From: Proteus vulgaris
GTDB taxonomy: Bacteria > Pseudomonadota > Gammaproteobacteria > Enterobacterales > Enterobacteriaceae
DNA: 64,000 bases
Direction of reading: 5' to 3'
Assembly: GCF_023100685.1 (NCBI RefSeq)
Contig: NZ_CP090064.1
Span: 2,046,001-2,110,000 of the forward strand
Under the pieces are notes generated by a model. It had not been told where the DNA came from. It saw nothing but the letters and a program-made list of their open reading frames with translations, and ran no database searches. Shown here in pieces: positions 1-8,155 of the stretch. The position numbers were made by a program, and so were the translations under genes. Within the stretch, counting starts at the first letter, position 1, and every line of letters begins with the position of its first letter.

Positions 1-548
1 GTACCACCAACAAGGCCAGGTTCAATATCGGTAACACGTACCTTTTTACCTTGTAGATCAGCTCGTAACCCTAAGCTAAATTGTTTAACAAAAGCTTTAG
101 TTGCCCCATAAACATTACCTCCCATATAAGGCCAGGATGCAGCGGTTGAGCTAATATTAATGATATGGCCTTTGTTTCTTTCCACCATCAAAGGAAGAAT
201 GGCACGAGTAACATGAACAAGACCTTTATTATTCGTCTCGATCATCGTATCCCAATCATCGAGACTGGCTTTATCTGCGGTGTTTAAGCCTAACGCTAAA
301 CCAGCGTTATTCACTAACACATCGATTTCGCGCCATTTTTCAGGTAATTGAGTGTAAACCTCACTAACGGCTTTTTTATCTGTAACATCTAACTGTAATG
401 GATAAAATTGCTCACCTAATTCTTTATGTAAGTTGTTAAGCTTATCTAAACGGCGAGCAGTACCAATAACTTTGTGTCCATGGCTGATAAAATGACGAGC
501 AATGGCTTCACCAAAGCCAGCAGAAGCACCCGTGATAAAAATAATCAT
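1..548 (-). CDS. ydfG: YdfG-type short-chain dehydrogenase (3' part missing)
   Basis: NADP-dependent 3-hydroxy acid dehydrogenase / malonic semialdehyde reductase of the classical SDR family, a soluble cytoplasmic enzyme. The N-terminal TGASAGFGE Rossmann loop, the NNAG motif, a Ser in INISSTAASW and the YGATK (YxxxK) active site are all visible, and the line of residues closely follows E. coli YdfG. The gene runs off the left edge just after DIEPGLVGGT, so about 60 C-terminal residues are outside the window. ATG at 548 gives the normal SDR N-terminus. It is transcribed alone here. In E. coli ydfG also lies not far from dif, which agrees with the dif site at 8014. Confidence 0.93.
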   Translation of the reverse strand, partial: MIIFITGASAGFGEAIARHFISHGHKVIGTARRLDKLNNLHKELGEQFYPLQLDVTDKKAVSEVYTQLPEKWREIDVLVNNAGLALGLNTADKASLDDWDTMIETNNKGLVHVTRAILPLMVERNKGHIINISSTAASWPYMGGNVYGATKAFVKQFSLGLRADLQGKKVRVTDIEPGLVGG

Positions 549-781
549 TTAATTACCCTCGATAGTTATAATAATTGAAAGTAAAAGGCTATCACTAAAA
601 AGAGTCAAGTTTAAAAGTAAGGATTGTGATAAATCAGCCTAAAAACAAGGTTCTTTTATGATGTGAAAGATTTTTATCTTTAATAGTAACTTGTATTTTT
701 GTTTTTAACTGACAGAACAAGAGGTGTTTATTTAGTCAATTTTTGATTAAAAAATAAGGGAGACAAAGAGAATGCCTTGCA

Positions 782-982
782 TCACGGCAAAACAAATAAA
801 CTAAGTAAAAATAGGGCGATAATAATAATGATACTGCCAATTACGGCAATTACCAAGGTGGGTGATAAAAGAAAACAGAAGTAACACAAAATAAGGGTCA
901 CTACGATATGAATCAAATCACTAAACGACTTATATAAAACGACGGCAGTTTTTTTTAATTGAAAGAGAAACGATTTATTCAT
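782..982 (-). CDS. Small hydrophobic membrane protein
   Basis: A 66-residue protein that I do not recognise. It has a short polar N-terminus (MNKSFLFQLKK) followed by two hydrophobic segments, about residues 25-42 and 43-65, so it should be a small inner-membrane hairpin protein. Only a weak ribosome site (GGTGTG) precedes the ATG at 982. It lies downstream of osmB on the same strand, with an inverted repeat between them. The 549-781 stretch beyond it holds no recognisable gene. Confidence is moderate because the ORF is short. Confidence 0.45.
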   Translation of the reverse strand: MNKSFLFQLKKTAVVLYKSFSDLIHIVVTLILCYFCFLLSPTLVIAVIGSIIIIIALFLLSLFVLP

Positions 983-1023
983 ATCACACCAAAATAAATG
1001 CAGATTATCTGATTGTGACTCGT

Positions 1024-1062
1024 TGCTAGACTGAGCCGAAATAATGAAGACCCAGTCTAGCA
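1024..1062. repeat. Inverted repeat with 10-bp perfect arms downstream of osmB
   Basis: TGCTAGACTG at 1024-1033 is perfectly complementary to CAGTCTAGCA at 1053-1062, with a 19-base loop. It starts 20 bases after the osmB stop codon. There is no T tract on either strand, so it is not a classic intrinsic terminator; it may be an RNA 3'-end stem or an operator. Confidence 0.6.
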
Positions 1063-1081
1063 GAGAATAAGGATAGAAAGG

Positions 1082-1303
1082 TTATTTTTTACCAACTTGA
1101 TGGCCAATAACGCCACCTAAAACACCACCGCCAATAGTACCCAATGCACTACCGTCAGTTAAAATAGCGCCACCAATAGCACCTGCACCGGCTCCAATTG
1201 CTGTATTACGGTCGCGTTTTGTCATGCTGGAACAGCCAGCAAGAGAAAAAAGTAGAACAGAAGCGACACACAGTGTTCCAATCTTTTTTAGCATGATATT
1301 CAT
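1082..1303 (-). CDS. osmB: Osmotically inducible lipoprotein OsmB
   Basis: A 73-residue lipoprotein of the glycine-zipper (2TM) family. The signal peptide ends in a lipobox (SLAGC), so the mature protein should begin at a lipidated Cys and be anchored in the outer membrane or periplasm. After KRDRNTAIGAGAGAIGGA comes a run of small residues ending GGVIGHQVGKK, almost the same as E. coli OsmB. The ATG at 1303 was chosen over a longer reading from 1360 because GGAG lies 8 bases upstream and the signal peptide then has normal length. In E. coli osmB responds to osmotic and stationary-phase stress; no promoter was resolved here. Confidence 0.92.
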   Translation of the reverse strand: MNIMLKKIGTLCVASVLLFSLAGCSSMTKRDRNTAIGAGAGAIGGAILTDGSALGTIGGGVLGGVIGHQVGKK

Positions 1304-1532
1304 TTTTATAAACTCCAAAATAAAGGACAATATAAAGATATCGTTATCGTATTCATACAAGCATCAGAATATTCGGGAACACAAAAAGGGAATAGTCTTA
1401 AAATGAGTTGTTATTGATAACACATATTTTAAATGCATTTTATAAAAATAAATTTTATTATCTCTATTATTATTTGATGTTCAGAATAAAGCATCAATGT
1501 ATTATGTCATTTACATGAGTTAACGTAACAAT

Positions 1533-2519
1533 ATGATATTGATAAATAAATTAAAAGCACTCTCTTCACAGTTTGCATCAGGCTATTTTGGTGTTGTATT
1601 AGGGATGATTGGTACGGGAATGGCATGGCGCTATGCAGCTAAAGAGCATAATTATCCAGCTTATATTGGTGAAATATTTATTGGTGTGGGTTGCTTGGTT
1701 TGGTTAATGCTTACGCTGTTTTTGCTTAGTAAATGGCTATTTCATCGACAAGCAATTCTTAATGAAATTAAACATCCGGTTGCCAGTGGATTTACTAGTT
1801 TATTTCCCGCAACGACAGTCTTAGTCTCGATAGGACTAAGCCCATATTTACCTTTATTTTCTTTGATACTGTTTAGCATCGGAGCTATTGCCCAGCTTGG
1901 GTATTCCAGTTGGTTGATTGGTTATCAATGGAAGGGTGAATATCCTAAAATGGCGACCACACCAGTGTTATATTTACCAACTGTCGCTAATAACTTTATC
2001 TGTGCCATGGCATGTGGTGCATTTGGTTTTAATGATTTGGGTATTTTATTTTTTGGGGCTGGCGTATTTTCGTGGTTAAGTTTAGAACCTGCTATTTTAA
2101 AAAGAATACGTAGTGAAGGATTAATGGATGAAAAATCACGGCTATCATTTGGTATTCAATTAGCACCCGCTTTGGTTGCCTGTAGTGCTTATTTGGCTAT
2201 CAACGACAACCATATCGATTTCTTCGCAAAAATGTTATTAGGTTATGGGTTATTACAACTCTTATTTATGATGAGATTAATTCCTTGGTTTGTGAAACAA
2301 CCGTTTTCATTACCATTTTGGAGTTTTTCTTTTGGTGTTTCAGCATTAGCAAAAGCCTCATTAAATATGAGCATGACATCTAATAGTCATTTTATGCAGT
2401 TATTATCAATGGCTTTATTTGTTTTTGCTAATGCCATTATTTTATTACTTATTTTTCATTCATTATTATGGGTTTTTAAAGGATTGAAACAATTATATAG
2501 CCCTTCTAAAGTGGTATGA
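1533..2519 (+). CDS. tehA: TehA-type tellurite resistance / SLAC1-family channel
   Basis: A 328-residue inner-membrane protein of the TDT/SLAC1 family with about ten hydrophobic helices. The length and several stretches, such as YLPTVANNF, AMACGAFG, GAGVFSWLSLEP and GIQLAPALVACSA, match E. coli TehA. TehA-type proteins are anion channels that raise tellurite resistance when overexpressed. The methyltransferase partner gene tehB is not next to it, so this is a stand-alone tehA. A strong terminator follows at 2540. The promoter should lie in 1304-1532, shared with the divergent osmB, but I could not pick a convincing -35/-10 pair. Confidence 0.9.
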   Translation: MILINKLKALSSQFASGYFGVVLGMIGTGMAWRYAAKEHNYPAYIGEIFIGVGCLVWLMLTLFLLSKWLFHRQAILNEIKHPVASGFTSLFPATTVLVSIGLSPYLPLFSLILFSIGAIAQLGYSSWLIGYQWKGEYPKMATTPVLYLPTVANNFICAMACGAFGFNDLGILFFGAGVFSWLSLEPAILKRIRSEGLMDEKSRLSFGIQLAPALVACSAYLAINDNHIDFFAKMLLGYGLLQLLFMMRLIPWFVKQPFSLPFWSFSFGVSALAKASLNMSMTSNSHFMQLLSMALFVFANAIILLLIFHSLLWVFKGLKQLYSPSKVV

Positions 2520-2539
2520 ATATCACATAAAAAAGGAGA

Positions 2540-2573
2540 AGAGCCTAAGTAAAAAATTAGGCTCTTTTTGTTT
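2540..2573 (+). terminator. Rho-independent terminator after tehA
   Basis: AGAGCCTAA at 2540-2548 pairs with TTAGGCTCT at 2557-2565 around an 8-base loop and is followed by a T-rich tail (TTTTGTTT). Confidence 0.88.
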
Positions 2574-2624
2574 AATACAGGGAATAATCAAAAAAATAAG
2601 TTAGAAATCTAATATTATCATGTA

Positions 2625-2918
2625 TTAAATTCTAATAGGCTTCCTGCTTAAAATAGCGACAGTATTACCGATAAACATGGCAGAGTAATATAAAGGAACA
2701 TAAATCAAACCTAACGCAACCATCATAATACCAATCGATAACATCAATGCCACTGTGGGATCTGGTGATGTTAATTCTAAAAACCCTTTATCTAATCCAG
2801 TTAAAAATACTTTTTCTTGTAATCTTGCATATAACCATGAAGCACCTACAAGAACAGAGCCAAACCAAAAACTTAACCAACATAATGCAGAAGTAAAAGA
2901 CATCATATTACTTTTCAT
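2625..2918 (-). CDS. Small membrane protein of unknown function
   Basis: A 97-residue protein that I do not recognise. Two or three hydrophobic segments are visible (about residues 8-30, 55-78 and 80-92), ending in a basic tail (RKPIRI). AAGGAAAATAAATA before the ATG at 2918 provides a plausible ribosome site. It converges with tehA, which has its own terminator, and stands alone. Confidence 0.6.
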   Translation of the reverse strand: MKSNMMSFTSALCWLSFWFGSVLVGASWLYARLQEKVFLTGLDKGFLELTSPDPTVALMLSIGIMMVALGLIYVPLYYSAMFIGNTVAILSRKPIRI

Positions 2919-3069
2919 TATTTATTTTCCTTGTCAAATAAAGCACACAATGAGTAATGATATTTTTATAAAGATAAGATTTTAAATTATAGCGATAAAT
3001 TGAAATAGATAAATACACATATAGGTAAATAACTCATTAATATTTAAAAAATGTGACATTATTAATTAT

Positions 3070-3573
3070 CTATTTATTTTTAAATTTCTTATTAAATATT
3101 TCTACGCATAAAGAAATATCATTAATAACAATCACTTTTGAAGATAATTCAGGGTGGTTATTAAAGAAAGCATCTAAACGTTTATCATATTGCTTTGAAA
3201 AGCAAAGAAGTTCCCACGTATTCACTAATGTTTCTTTAGGTAATTGGCGCTTAATTCTATTAATAAATAAACGCTTTATTAAGTAATTAACACGTTTCCA
3301 ATAAGGAATGTCTATTCTAAAAATAACAGTGCAGTCATTAAGAAAGGGTAATAAACGTTTGTCGTAAGCACCTTCAACGACCCATTTATCTGTTTCTCTA
3401 ATAGCATTTACTTGAGATGTTATAAAATTCTCACTATTTTTATGGAATTCATCTCCAGTCATATCCCAATAAATGGCATCAAACGGATATACAGGTAAAG
3501 ATAATGCGATAGCGAGTTCTTTAGATAGCGTTGTTTTCCCTGCGCCAGAAGGGCCCATAATGCAAATCTTCAT
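3070..3573 (-). CDS. P-loop kinase-like protein (FlaR / topology-modulation family)
   Basis: A 167-residue cytoplasmic protein beginning MKICIMGPSGAGKTT, a Walker A loop in the adenylate-kinase-like arrangement. The following YPFDAIYWDMTG and WVVEGAYDKRL stretches resemble the small P-loop proteins often named DNA topology modulation protein or FlaR, whose true substrate is not established. The ATG at 3573 puts the P-loop at the extreme N-terminus as in the family; the longer reading from 3654 adds 27 unrelated residues and would overlap the divergent gene at 3635. The gene stands alone. Confidence 0.7.
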   Translation of the reverse strand: MKICIMGPSGAGKTTLSKELAIALSLPVYPFDAIYWDMTGDEFHKNSENFITSQVNAIRETDKWVVEGAYDKRLLPFLNDCTVIFRIDIPYWKRVNYLIKRLFINRIKRQLPKETLVNTWELLCFSKQYDKRLDAFFNNHPELSSKVIVINDISLCVEIFNKKFKNK

Positions 3574-3634
3574 TTCTTTTTCAATAAGTTGCTTTAAGAT
3601 AAGAAGAGTATAAGGGGAAATAGGGCTAATAACG

Positions 3635-3937
3635 ATGAAAAGAAAACTAGTCAAAAGAAATAAACGTTGGTTGATGGAAAAATATCACCTTTCACAACAA
3701 CTATTTGCACCACTAACAGTTATTTTAAAAGAAAGTGAATTAGAGTCACAAGCAAATCGATATTATCGCTTATGGCGACGCGATTTAATTAAAGAAGATT
3801 GGCGCCATGCCACTTTTGAGGCTGGTGTTGTGACGGTGCCTCAATGTAGACATGATGGACGCGTGATTTATCACGATAAAATTTATAACAAAGAGTTAGT
3901 GCCATTAGAATACCAAGATCAATGGAAAGCATTTTGA
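3635..3937 (+). CDS. Conserved small basic protein, unknown
   Basis: A 100-residue soluble protein that I do not recognise. It is rich in Arg, Lys, Trp and Tyr (for example YYRLWRRD and DWRHATFEAG). The upstream AGGG lies about nine bases before the ATG at 3635; an internal ATG at 3674 would drop the very basic first 13 residues and is an alternative start. It is divergent from the P-loop gene, with about 60 bases between the two starts. No signal peptide or membrane segment is visible. Confidence 0.6.
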   Translation: MKRKLVKRNKRWLMEKYHLSQQLFAPLTVILKESELESQANRYYRLWRRDLIKEDWRHATFEAGVVTVPQCRHDGRVIYHDKIYNKELVPLEYQDQWKAF

Positions 3938-4034
3938 AATTTATAAAGCCAGTAGAGTCAGAATAAAGCTAATTTATTGTTGATTATTAATGATTTAAAA
4001 AATAAAAGGGTAAAAAGACAGGTTTAGGTTAGAT

Positions 4035-4289
4035 ATGGATAAAATAAAACAGCAATACTACCAGCAACAGCAAGCTCTCGTTGATGACATACAAAAGGGC
4101 ATTGCTTTAAATCGAGATTTACTAGTATTAAGGGAATTACTTTTATCCTATAAATACAATGGAATGACTCAAGATATAATGCGAGATTGTTTAAATCAAT
4201 TACGAGTTATTGAGGATGAAGACACTATTTTAGACTTACTCGATTTTGTCGAAGGTTTTTGTTCCTTAGATTGGAAAATATATCCCTGA
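4035..4289 (+). CDS. Small acidic helical protein, unknown
   Basis: An 84-residue protein that I do not recognise. It starts with a Gln-rich helix (KQQYYQQQQALVDD), then a predicted all-helical stretch with many Leu and Asp/Glu residues, and contains one Cys in each of DCLNQ and EGFCSLDW. It follows the gene ending at 3937 by 97 bases on the same strand, so it could be co-transcribed. The Shine-Dalgarno sequence is weak. Confidence 0.55.
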   Translation: MDKIKQQYYQQQQALVDDIQKGIALNRDLLVLRELLLSYKYNGMTQDIMRDCLNQLRVIEDEDTILDLLDFVEGFCSLDWKIYP

Positions 4290-4387
4290 AAACTGAAAAT
4301 ATCTGTAGTATTTCTTTTTTTATTGTTTACCTCATATCATCTGTTTTTATCAAAACATAATTTTAGTAAATGCATGAGTTTCTATAA

Positions 4388-4810
4388 TTAGATGTGATGT
4401 TTTGAATTATATTTTTTGATCTGATAAATAAAATAGCCTATTGCCAATGGAATAATAAATGGAATAATTAGGATAATGTAAAATATTATCCCACCTCTAG
4501 CACCTGAGTTATTAATATATTCATTAAAGGTATATTTTGAAAAATAGTGGAGCAGTATATTATCACTGCATCTTTTAGCAAATGGAAATAACGGAGTACA
4601 AAGGCAAGCATAAACAATCATTAAAATAAATTTATCTCCATGATCACTTAATGCATAAATCAAAGGGATAAAAATAAAAAGGCTAAGGAGTAGTTTTCCT
4701 AAAAAATCCCAACTTTTAACAAAAAGACGAATAGGGTGATTTTTTCTTTTTATCAATATGTTATGACGTGTTATTTTTTCTTTGGTATAATTTTTACCAC
4801 TTCTACTCAT
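4388..4810 (-). CDS. Membrane protein of unknown function
   Basis: A 140-residue protein with a strongly basic N-terminus (KNYTKEKITRHNILIKRKNH) followed by three hydrophobic segments at about residues 34-52, 60-78 and 105-130. The positive-inside rule suggests a cytoplasmic N-terminus. I do not recognise the family. It has its own start at 4810 with AGGGAAA just upstream and stands alone between convergent genes. Confidence 0.6.
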   Translation of the reverse strand: MSRSGKNYTKEKITRHNILIKRKNHPIRLFVKSWDFLGKLLLSLFIFIPLIYALSDHGDKFILMIVYACLCTPLFPFAKRCSDNILLHYFSKYTFNEYINNSGARGGIIFYIILIIPFIIPLAIGYFIYQIKKYNSKHHI

Positions 4811-4934
4811 TGAATTTCCCTGTAAAAGAAAATAAAACAGTCGTTAATTTATCTCTTATTATAAACATAATATACATATATTTTTATATATTAATGAGTT
4901 AAATATACAGGCTAGTAGAAACAGATAAAATATC

Positions 4935-4972
4935 ATTAAAAAACCCGCCAACAGAAAACATAGCTGACGGGT
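4935..4972 (-). terminator. Rho-independent terminator after the alcohol dehydrogenase gene
   Basis: Read on the minus strand, ACCCGTCAGC (4972-4963) pairs with GTTGGCGGGT (4952-4943), with one G-U pair and a U-rich tail. It lies 15 bases past the stop codon of the gene at 4987. Confidence 0.85.
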
Positions 4973-4986
4973 ATTTTTCAGAAAAA

Positions 4987-6150
4987 TTAGAATGCTTGAC
5001 GGAAAATCTCAATGATCTCTTTTTCATTACCTTTACGAGGATTAGAGAATGCATTACCGTCTTTAAGTGCCATTTCTGCCATATATGGAAAATCAGACTC
5101 TTTCACACCTAATTCACCTAAATGTTGCGGAATACCAATATCCGCAGATAGGCGAGCGATAGCTGCAATAGCGCGCTCTGCTGCATCCATCACTGATAAC
5201 CCTGTGATATTTTCACCCATAAATTCAGCAATATCAGCAAATTTTTCTGGATTAGCAATCAGGTTATAACGCAGTACATGTGGTAATAGCACCGCATTAG
5301 CTACGCCATGAGGCATATCATATAAACCACCTAATTGGTGAGCCATTGCATGAACGTAACCAAGGTTAGCGTTATTAAATGCCATTCCTGCTAAAAGTGA
5401 AGCATAAGCCATATTTTCACGAGCTTTTAGGTTTGTCCCCAAGGCTACGGCTTGACGCAAGTTACGAGAAATTAAACGGATTGCTTGAATAGCTGAAGCG
5501 TCAGTGACGGGGTTTGCATCTTTAGAAATATAAGCTTCAACTGCGTGAGTTAACGCATCCATACCGGTTGCGGCAGTCAGTCCTGCTGGTTTACCAATCA
5601 TTAACAGAGGATCGTTAATAGAAACGGAAGGGAGATTACGCCAGCTCACAATAACGAATTTGACTTTAGTTTTTGTGTTGGTCAGAACACAGTGGCGGGT
5701 GACTTCACTTGCTGTACCAGCAGTAGTATTTACGGCAATAATAGGTGGCAGTGGATTTGTTAGTGTTTCAATACCTGCATAATTGTAAAGATCACCTTCA
5801 TGAGTAGCTGCAATACCGATACCTTTACCACAGTCATGTGGACTACCGCCACCTACTGTAATTATCATGTCACATTGTTCTTTACGGAACATTGCAAGAC
5901 CTTCAAGCACATTAGTGTCTTTTGGGTTAGGCTCTGTGCCATCAAATACGACAACATCAATACCCGCTTCTTTTAGATAACCAATAGTTTTATCTACGGC
6001 GCCATCTTTTATTGCTCTTAGGCCTTTATCCGTTACCAGCAGGGCTTTTTTACCCCCCAATAGTTTGCAACGTTCGCCAACAACAGAGATAGCACCAGGA
6101 CCAAAAAAGTTAACATTCGGTACCAAGTAATCAAACATACGATAGCTCAT
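4987..6150 (-). CDS. Iron-containing alcohol dehydrogenase
   Basis: A 387-residue group III (Fe-dependent) alcohol dehydrogenase of the YiaY / AdhB / 1,3-propanediol dehydrogenase type, cytoplasmic and NAD(H)-dependent. The nucleotide-binding loop GGGSPHDCGKG is at about residues 100-110. The two family signatures follow: NTTAGTASEVTRH, and GMDALTHAVEAY with GYVHAMAHQLGG and MPHGVANAVLLPH, which carry the metal-binding Asp and His residues. Length is normal. It is a single-gene unit with its own terminator. An inverted repeat lies about 60-100 bases upstream and could be its control site. The substrate (ethanol, 1,2- or 1,3-propanediol, or other) cannot be told from sequence alone. Confidence 0.9.
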   Translation of the reverse strand: MSYRMFDYLVPNVNFFGPGAISVVGERCKLLGGKKALLVTDKGLRAIKDGAVDKTIGYLKEAGIDVVVFDGTEPNPKDTNVLEGLAMFRKEQCDMIITVGGGSPHDCGKGIGIAATHEGDLYNYAGIETLTNPLPPIIAVNTTAGTASEVTRHCVLTNTKTKVKFVIVSWRNLPSVSINDPLLMIGKPAGLTAATGMDALTHAVEAYISKDANPVTDASAIQAIRLISRNLRQAVALGTNLKARENMAYASLLAGMAFNNANLGYVHAMAHQLGGLYDMPHGVANAVLLPHVLRYNLIANPEKFADIAEFMGENITGLSVMDAAERAIAAIARLSADIGIPQHLGELGVKESDFPYMAEMALKDGNAFSNPRKGNEKEIIEIFRQAF

Positions 6151-6207
6151 GATAAACCTTCCAATATCAGATTATTATTCAGATAAATTAAAGTATTAGT
6201 GCATTCT

Positions 6208-6254
6208 CACCTCATTGATTGTTAAGTCAAGAGAGGTAGCTCATCAATGAGATG
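6208..6254. repeat. Inverted repeat upstream of the alcohol dehydrogenase gene
   Basis: CTCATTGAT at 6211-6219 is perfectly repeated in inverted form as ATCAATGAG at 6243-6251, and the arms extend to 12 bases each with one mismatch. It lies 58-104 bases upstream of the start at 6150. It could be a regulator binding site or a leader-RNA stem. The rest of 6151-6499 holds only the terminator at 6448 and an unconvincing TTG-start ORF. Confidence 0.45.
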
Positions 6255-6447
6255 AATCGATTCGTTTAACTTTGGTTGGTTTGATATAAGTCAACAGGAT
6301 ATGCTTTCTTTGAGGAAAGGTGATCCATCTAATCTCTGCTAGAGTTTCTAAATATCTTGGCAAAAAAAGGAATATAAGAAGCAATATTAGGAACTTTAAG
6401 CTAAAACCAAATAGCTTGAGGTATAAGGTAAAAGGAATGCGTAGACG

Positions 6448-6476
6448 ATAAAACACCCGCAAGCAGGTGTTTTATT
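6448..6476 (-). terminator. Rho-independent terminator after roxA
   Basis: AAAACACC and GGTGTTTT form a near-symmetrical stem around CGCAAGCA, with T-rich flanks on both strands. On the minus strand it lies about 25 bases past the roxA stop. Nothing convincing on the plus strand would use it. Confidence 0.8.
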
Positions 6477-6499
6477 ATGTTATATGTGGTAAGCGTTGT

Positions 6500-7621
6500 T
6501 TATTCGTCGAAGTACCAATATCCTTGATTGATAAATTCGGTTAATTCTGCAACGAAGGCTGGAACCATCAATGCTTCACCGAGTTCATCTGCTCCAACTT
6601 CCGTAAACTGACACAGCGCATCTGCGCCTTTTGTTTCTTTGGTAGCCCAAGCTTCTGTATTCACAAAGAAATTATCTTCGATATGTAGGACGCGCAGTCC
6701 GCTTAGTCGGATCAATTTTTCACCATCATTCAGCGCGCTTAATACTTCTTCTGGCTGATATGGTGGTTCTGCAGGGGCAATGTCCAGTTCATGGCGTGGA
6801 GTGGTAGCAAAACGACCTAACCATTGTTCAAAATCACCAGGTTTATTGATCATTTCAATCATCATGGCGCGTAGGCGTTCAACTTCGTGAGCTTCCATTC
6901 TTCCTGCATTGTCGCGTACTGTCAGATTAGGATCGCTATAATTTATTCCACCTAGATCTTGTTCCAGTGCGTAATCTGCAAAACTGCTCAGCAAATCACG
7001 GCCATTTGGTCCACGAAAGCCGACAGAATAGTTCATGGTATCTTCGAAAGTGAAGCCATCGTGAGGGAATCCAGGTGGAATATACAGAATATCTCCCGGT
7101 GCCATTTCTACATCAATAATGGGCTCAAATGGATCAACATGCAGTAATGCAGGATGAGGGCAGAACTGGCGCATTGGTAGGGCATCACCTACACGCCAGC
7201 GACGACGACCCATTCCTTGAATGATAAAAACATCATAGTTATCAATATGTGGTCCGACACCACCTCCGGGTACTGAATAGGAGATCATTAGATCATCAAG
7301 ACGCCATTCTGGCAACACACGGAATGGTTTCACCAACTCAGCTGACGGCATATGCCAATGGTTGACAGCCTGTACCAGTAGTGACCATCCTTTTTCGCCT
7401 AATTCGCTGTAATCTTCAAATGGACCATGGCTTGCCTGCCATTTGTTGTCTGTGAGGCTGACAAGACGACTGTCAACTTCTGGCTCCATTGCCAAACCAG
7501 CTAATTCATCTGGAGTAATAGGATCGACAAAATTAGGAAATGCATTTTTCAATACAACAGGTTTTTTTTGCCAGTATTTTTCTAAAAATTCAGGCCAGTT
7601 AAGATTCAGTTTGTTAACCAT
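6500..7621 (-). CDS. roxA: Ribosomal protein L16 arginine hydroxylase RoxA (YcfD)
   Basis: A 373-residue cytoplasmic JmjC/cupin-type Fe(II)/2-oxoglutarate oxygenase that hydroxylates an arginine of ribosomal protein uL16. LNWPEFLEKYWQKKPVVLKN, PGGGVGPHIDNYDVF (HxD metal ligands), PGDILYIPPGFPHDG (distal His) and FATTPRHELDIAP are nearly as in E. coli RoxA. The ATG at 7621 gives the same N-terminus as the E. coli protein; a longer reading from 7696 adds 25 unrelated residues. A single-gene unit with a terminator at 6448. Confidence 0.95.
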   Translation of the reverse strand: MVNKLNLNWPEFLEKYWQKKPVVLKNAFPNFVDPITPDELAGLAMEPEVDSRLVSLTDNKWQASHGPFEDYSELGEKGWSLLVQAVNHWHMPSAELVKPFRVLPEWRLDDLMISYSVPGGGVGPHIDNYDVFIIQGMGRRRWRVGDALPMRQFCPHPALLHVDPFEPIIDVEMAPGDILYIPPGFPHDGFTFEDTMNYSVGFRGPNGRDLLSSFADYALEQDLGGINYSDPNLTVRDNAGRMEAHEVERLRAMMIEMINKPGDFEQWLGRFATTPRHELDIAPAEPPYQPEEVLSALNDGEKLIRLSGLRVLHIEDNFFVNTEAWATKETKGADALCQFTEVGADELGEALMVPAFVAELTEFINQGYWYFDE

Positions 7622-7746
7622 GTGACCACATCTGTGTAAAGGAATAAGCTGGTAATTATAGAAGTAATGTGTGGTTATATTTTTGTTTGGCATCAAATGC
7701 CAGTCAATAACACTTATCAGAATAAGATCAGCGATGGGAGTTTGAT

Positions 7747-7941
7747 ATGGAAAATGAAAACATCAAAGGTCATCATTGGATTGGTGTTTTTACTTCTGAT
7801 AATGGAATTGCTGAAATGGATTTTACTGAAGTCGTGATATCCAAAAAGATTTTATTAAAACCCTTAGTGAAGTGGTATCTGAAGAAAAGACAGAAAACCT
7901 ATATTCAAGACTTAGAAAAAGCATTGGCGAATAAGCCTTAA
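7747..7941 (+). CDS. Small basic protein, unknown
   Basis: A 64-residue protein that I do not recognise. GGGAG lies seven bases before the ATG at 7747, which makes translation likely. The C-terminal half is basic (KPLVKWYLKKRQK) and probably helical; no signal peptide is visible. It is divergent from roxA and is the last gene before the dif site, which begins 72 bases after its stop codon. Confidence 0.6.
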   Translation: MENENIKGHHWIGVFTSDNGIAEMDFTEVVISKKILLKPLVKWYLKKRQKTYIQDLEKALANKP

Positions 7942-8013
7942 GTTAAGAATGAACCAACATAATCAACCAGACCAAAACAGAGATTTAAGAGCCTATCTGT
8001 ATTTAGATACCAA

Positions 8014-8041
8014 GATTCGCATAATGTATATTATGTTAAAT
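8014..8041 (+). other. dif: dif, XerCD chromosome dimer resolution site
   Basis: The 28 bases match the E. coli dif site, as I remember it, at 26 positions. The central hexamer TGTATA (8025-8030) and the XerD-type arm TTATGTTAAAT (8031-8041) are identical. The XerC-type arm (8014-8024) differs only at its second and fourth bases. XerC and XerD recombine sister chromosomes here under FtsK control at cell division. It lies in a 214-base gene-free stretch (7942-8155), as expected of a non-coding recombination site, and marks the terminus of the replichores. The 7942-8155 stretch shows no other feature that I can support. Confidence 0.93.
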
Positions 8042-8155
8042 TGAATATAATAACCAATAACCATCATGAGATGGATCCTTTCAAGGATTTAGCTTTAAAA
8101 CCCTCTTGCCTCAGATACGTGTTAAGAAATGTATTATCTAACTCTATTGATTAAT

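Noticed and set aside
6244..6462. A 72-codon ORF on the minus strand between roxA and the alcohol dehydrogenase gene
   Set aside because: It starts with TTG inside the roxA terminator hairpin, has no ribosome site, and its hydrophobic stretch is not family-like.
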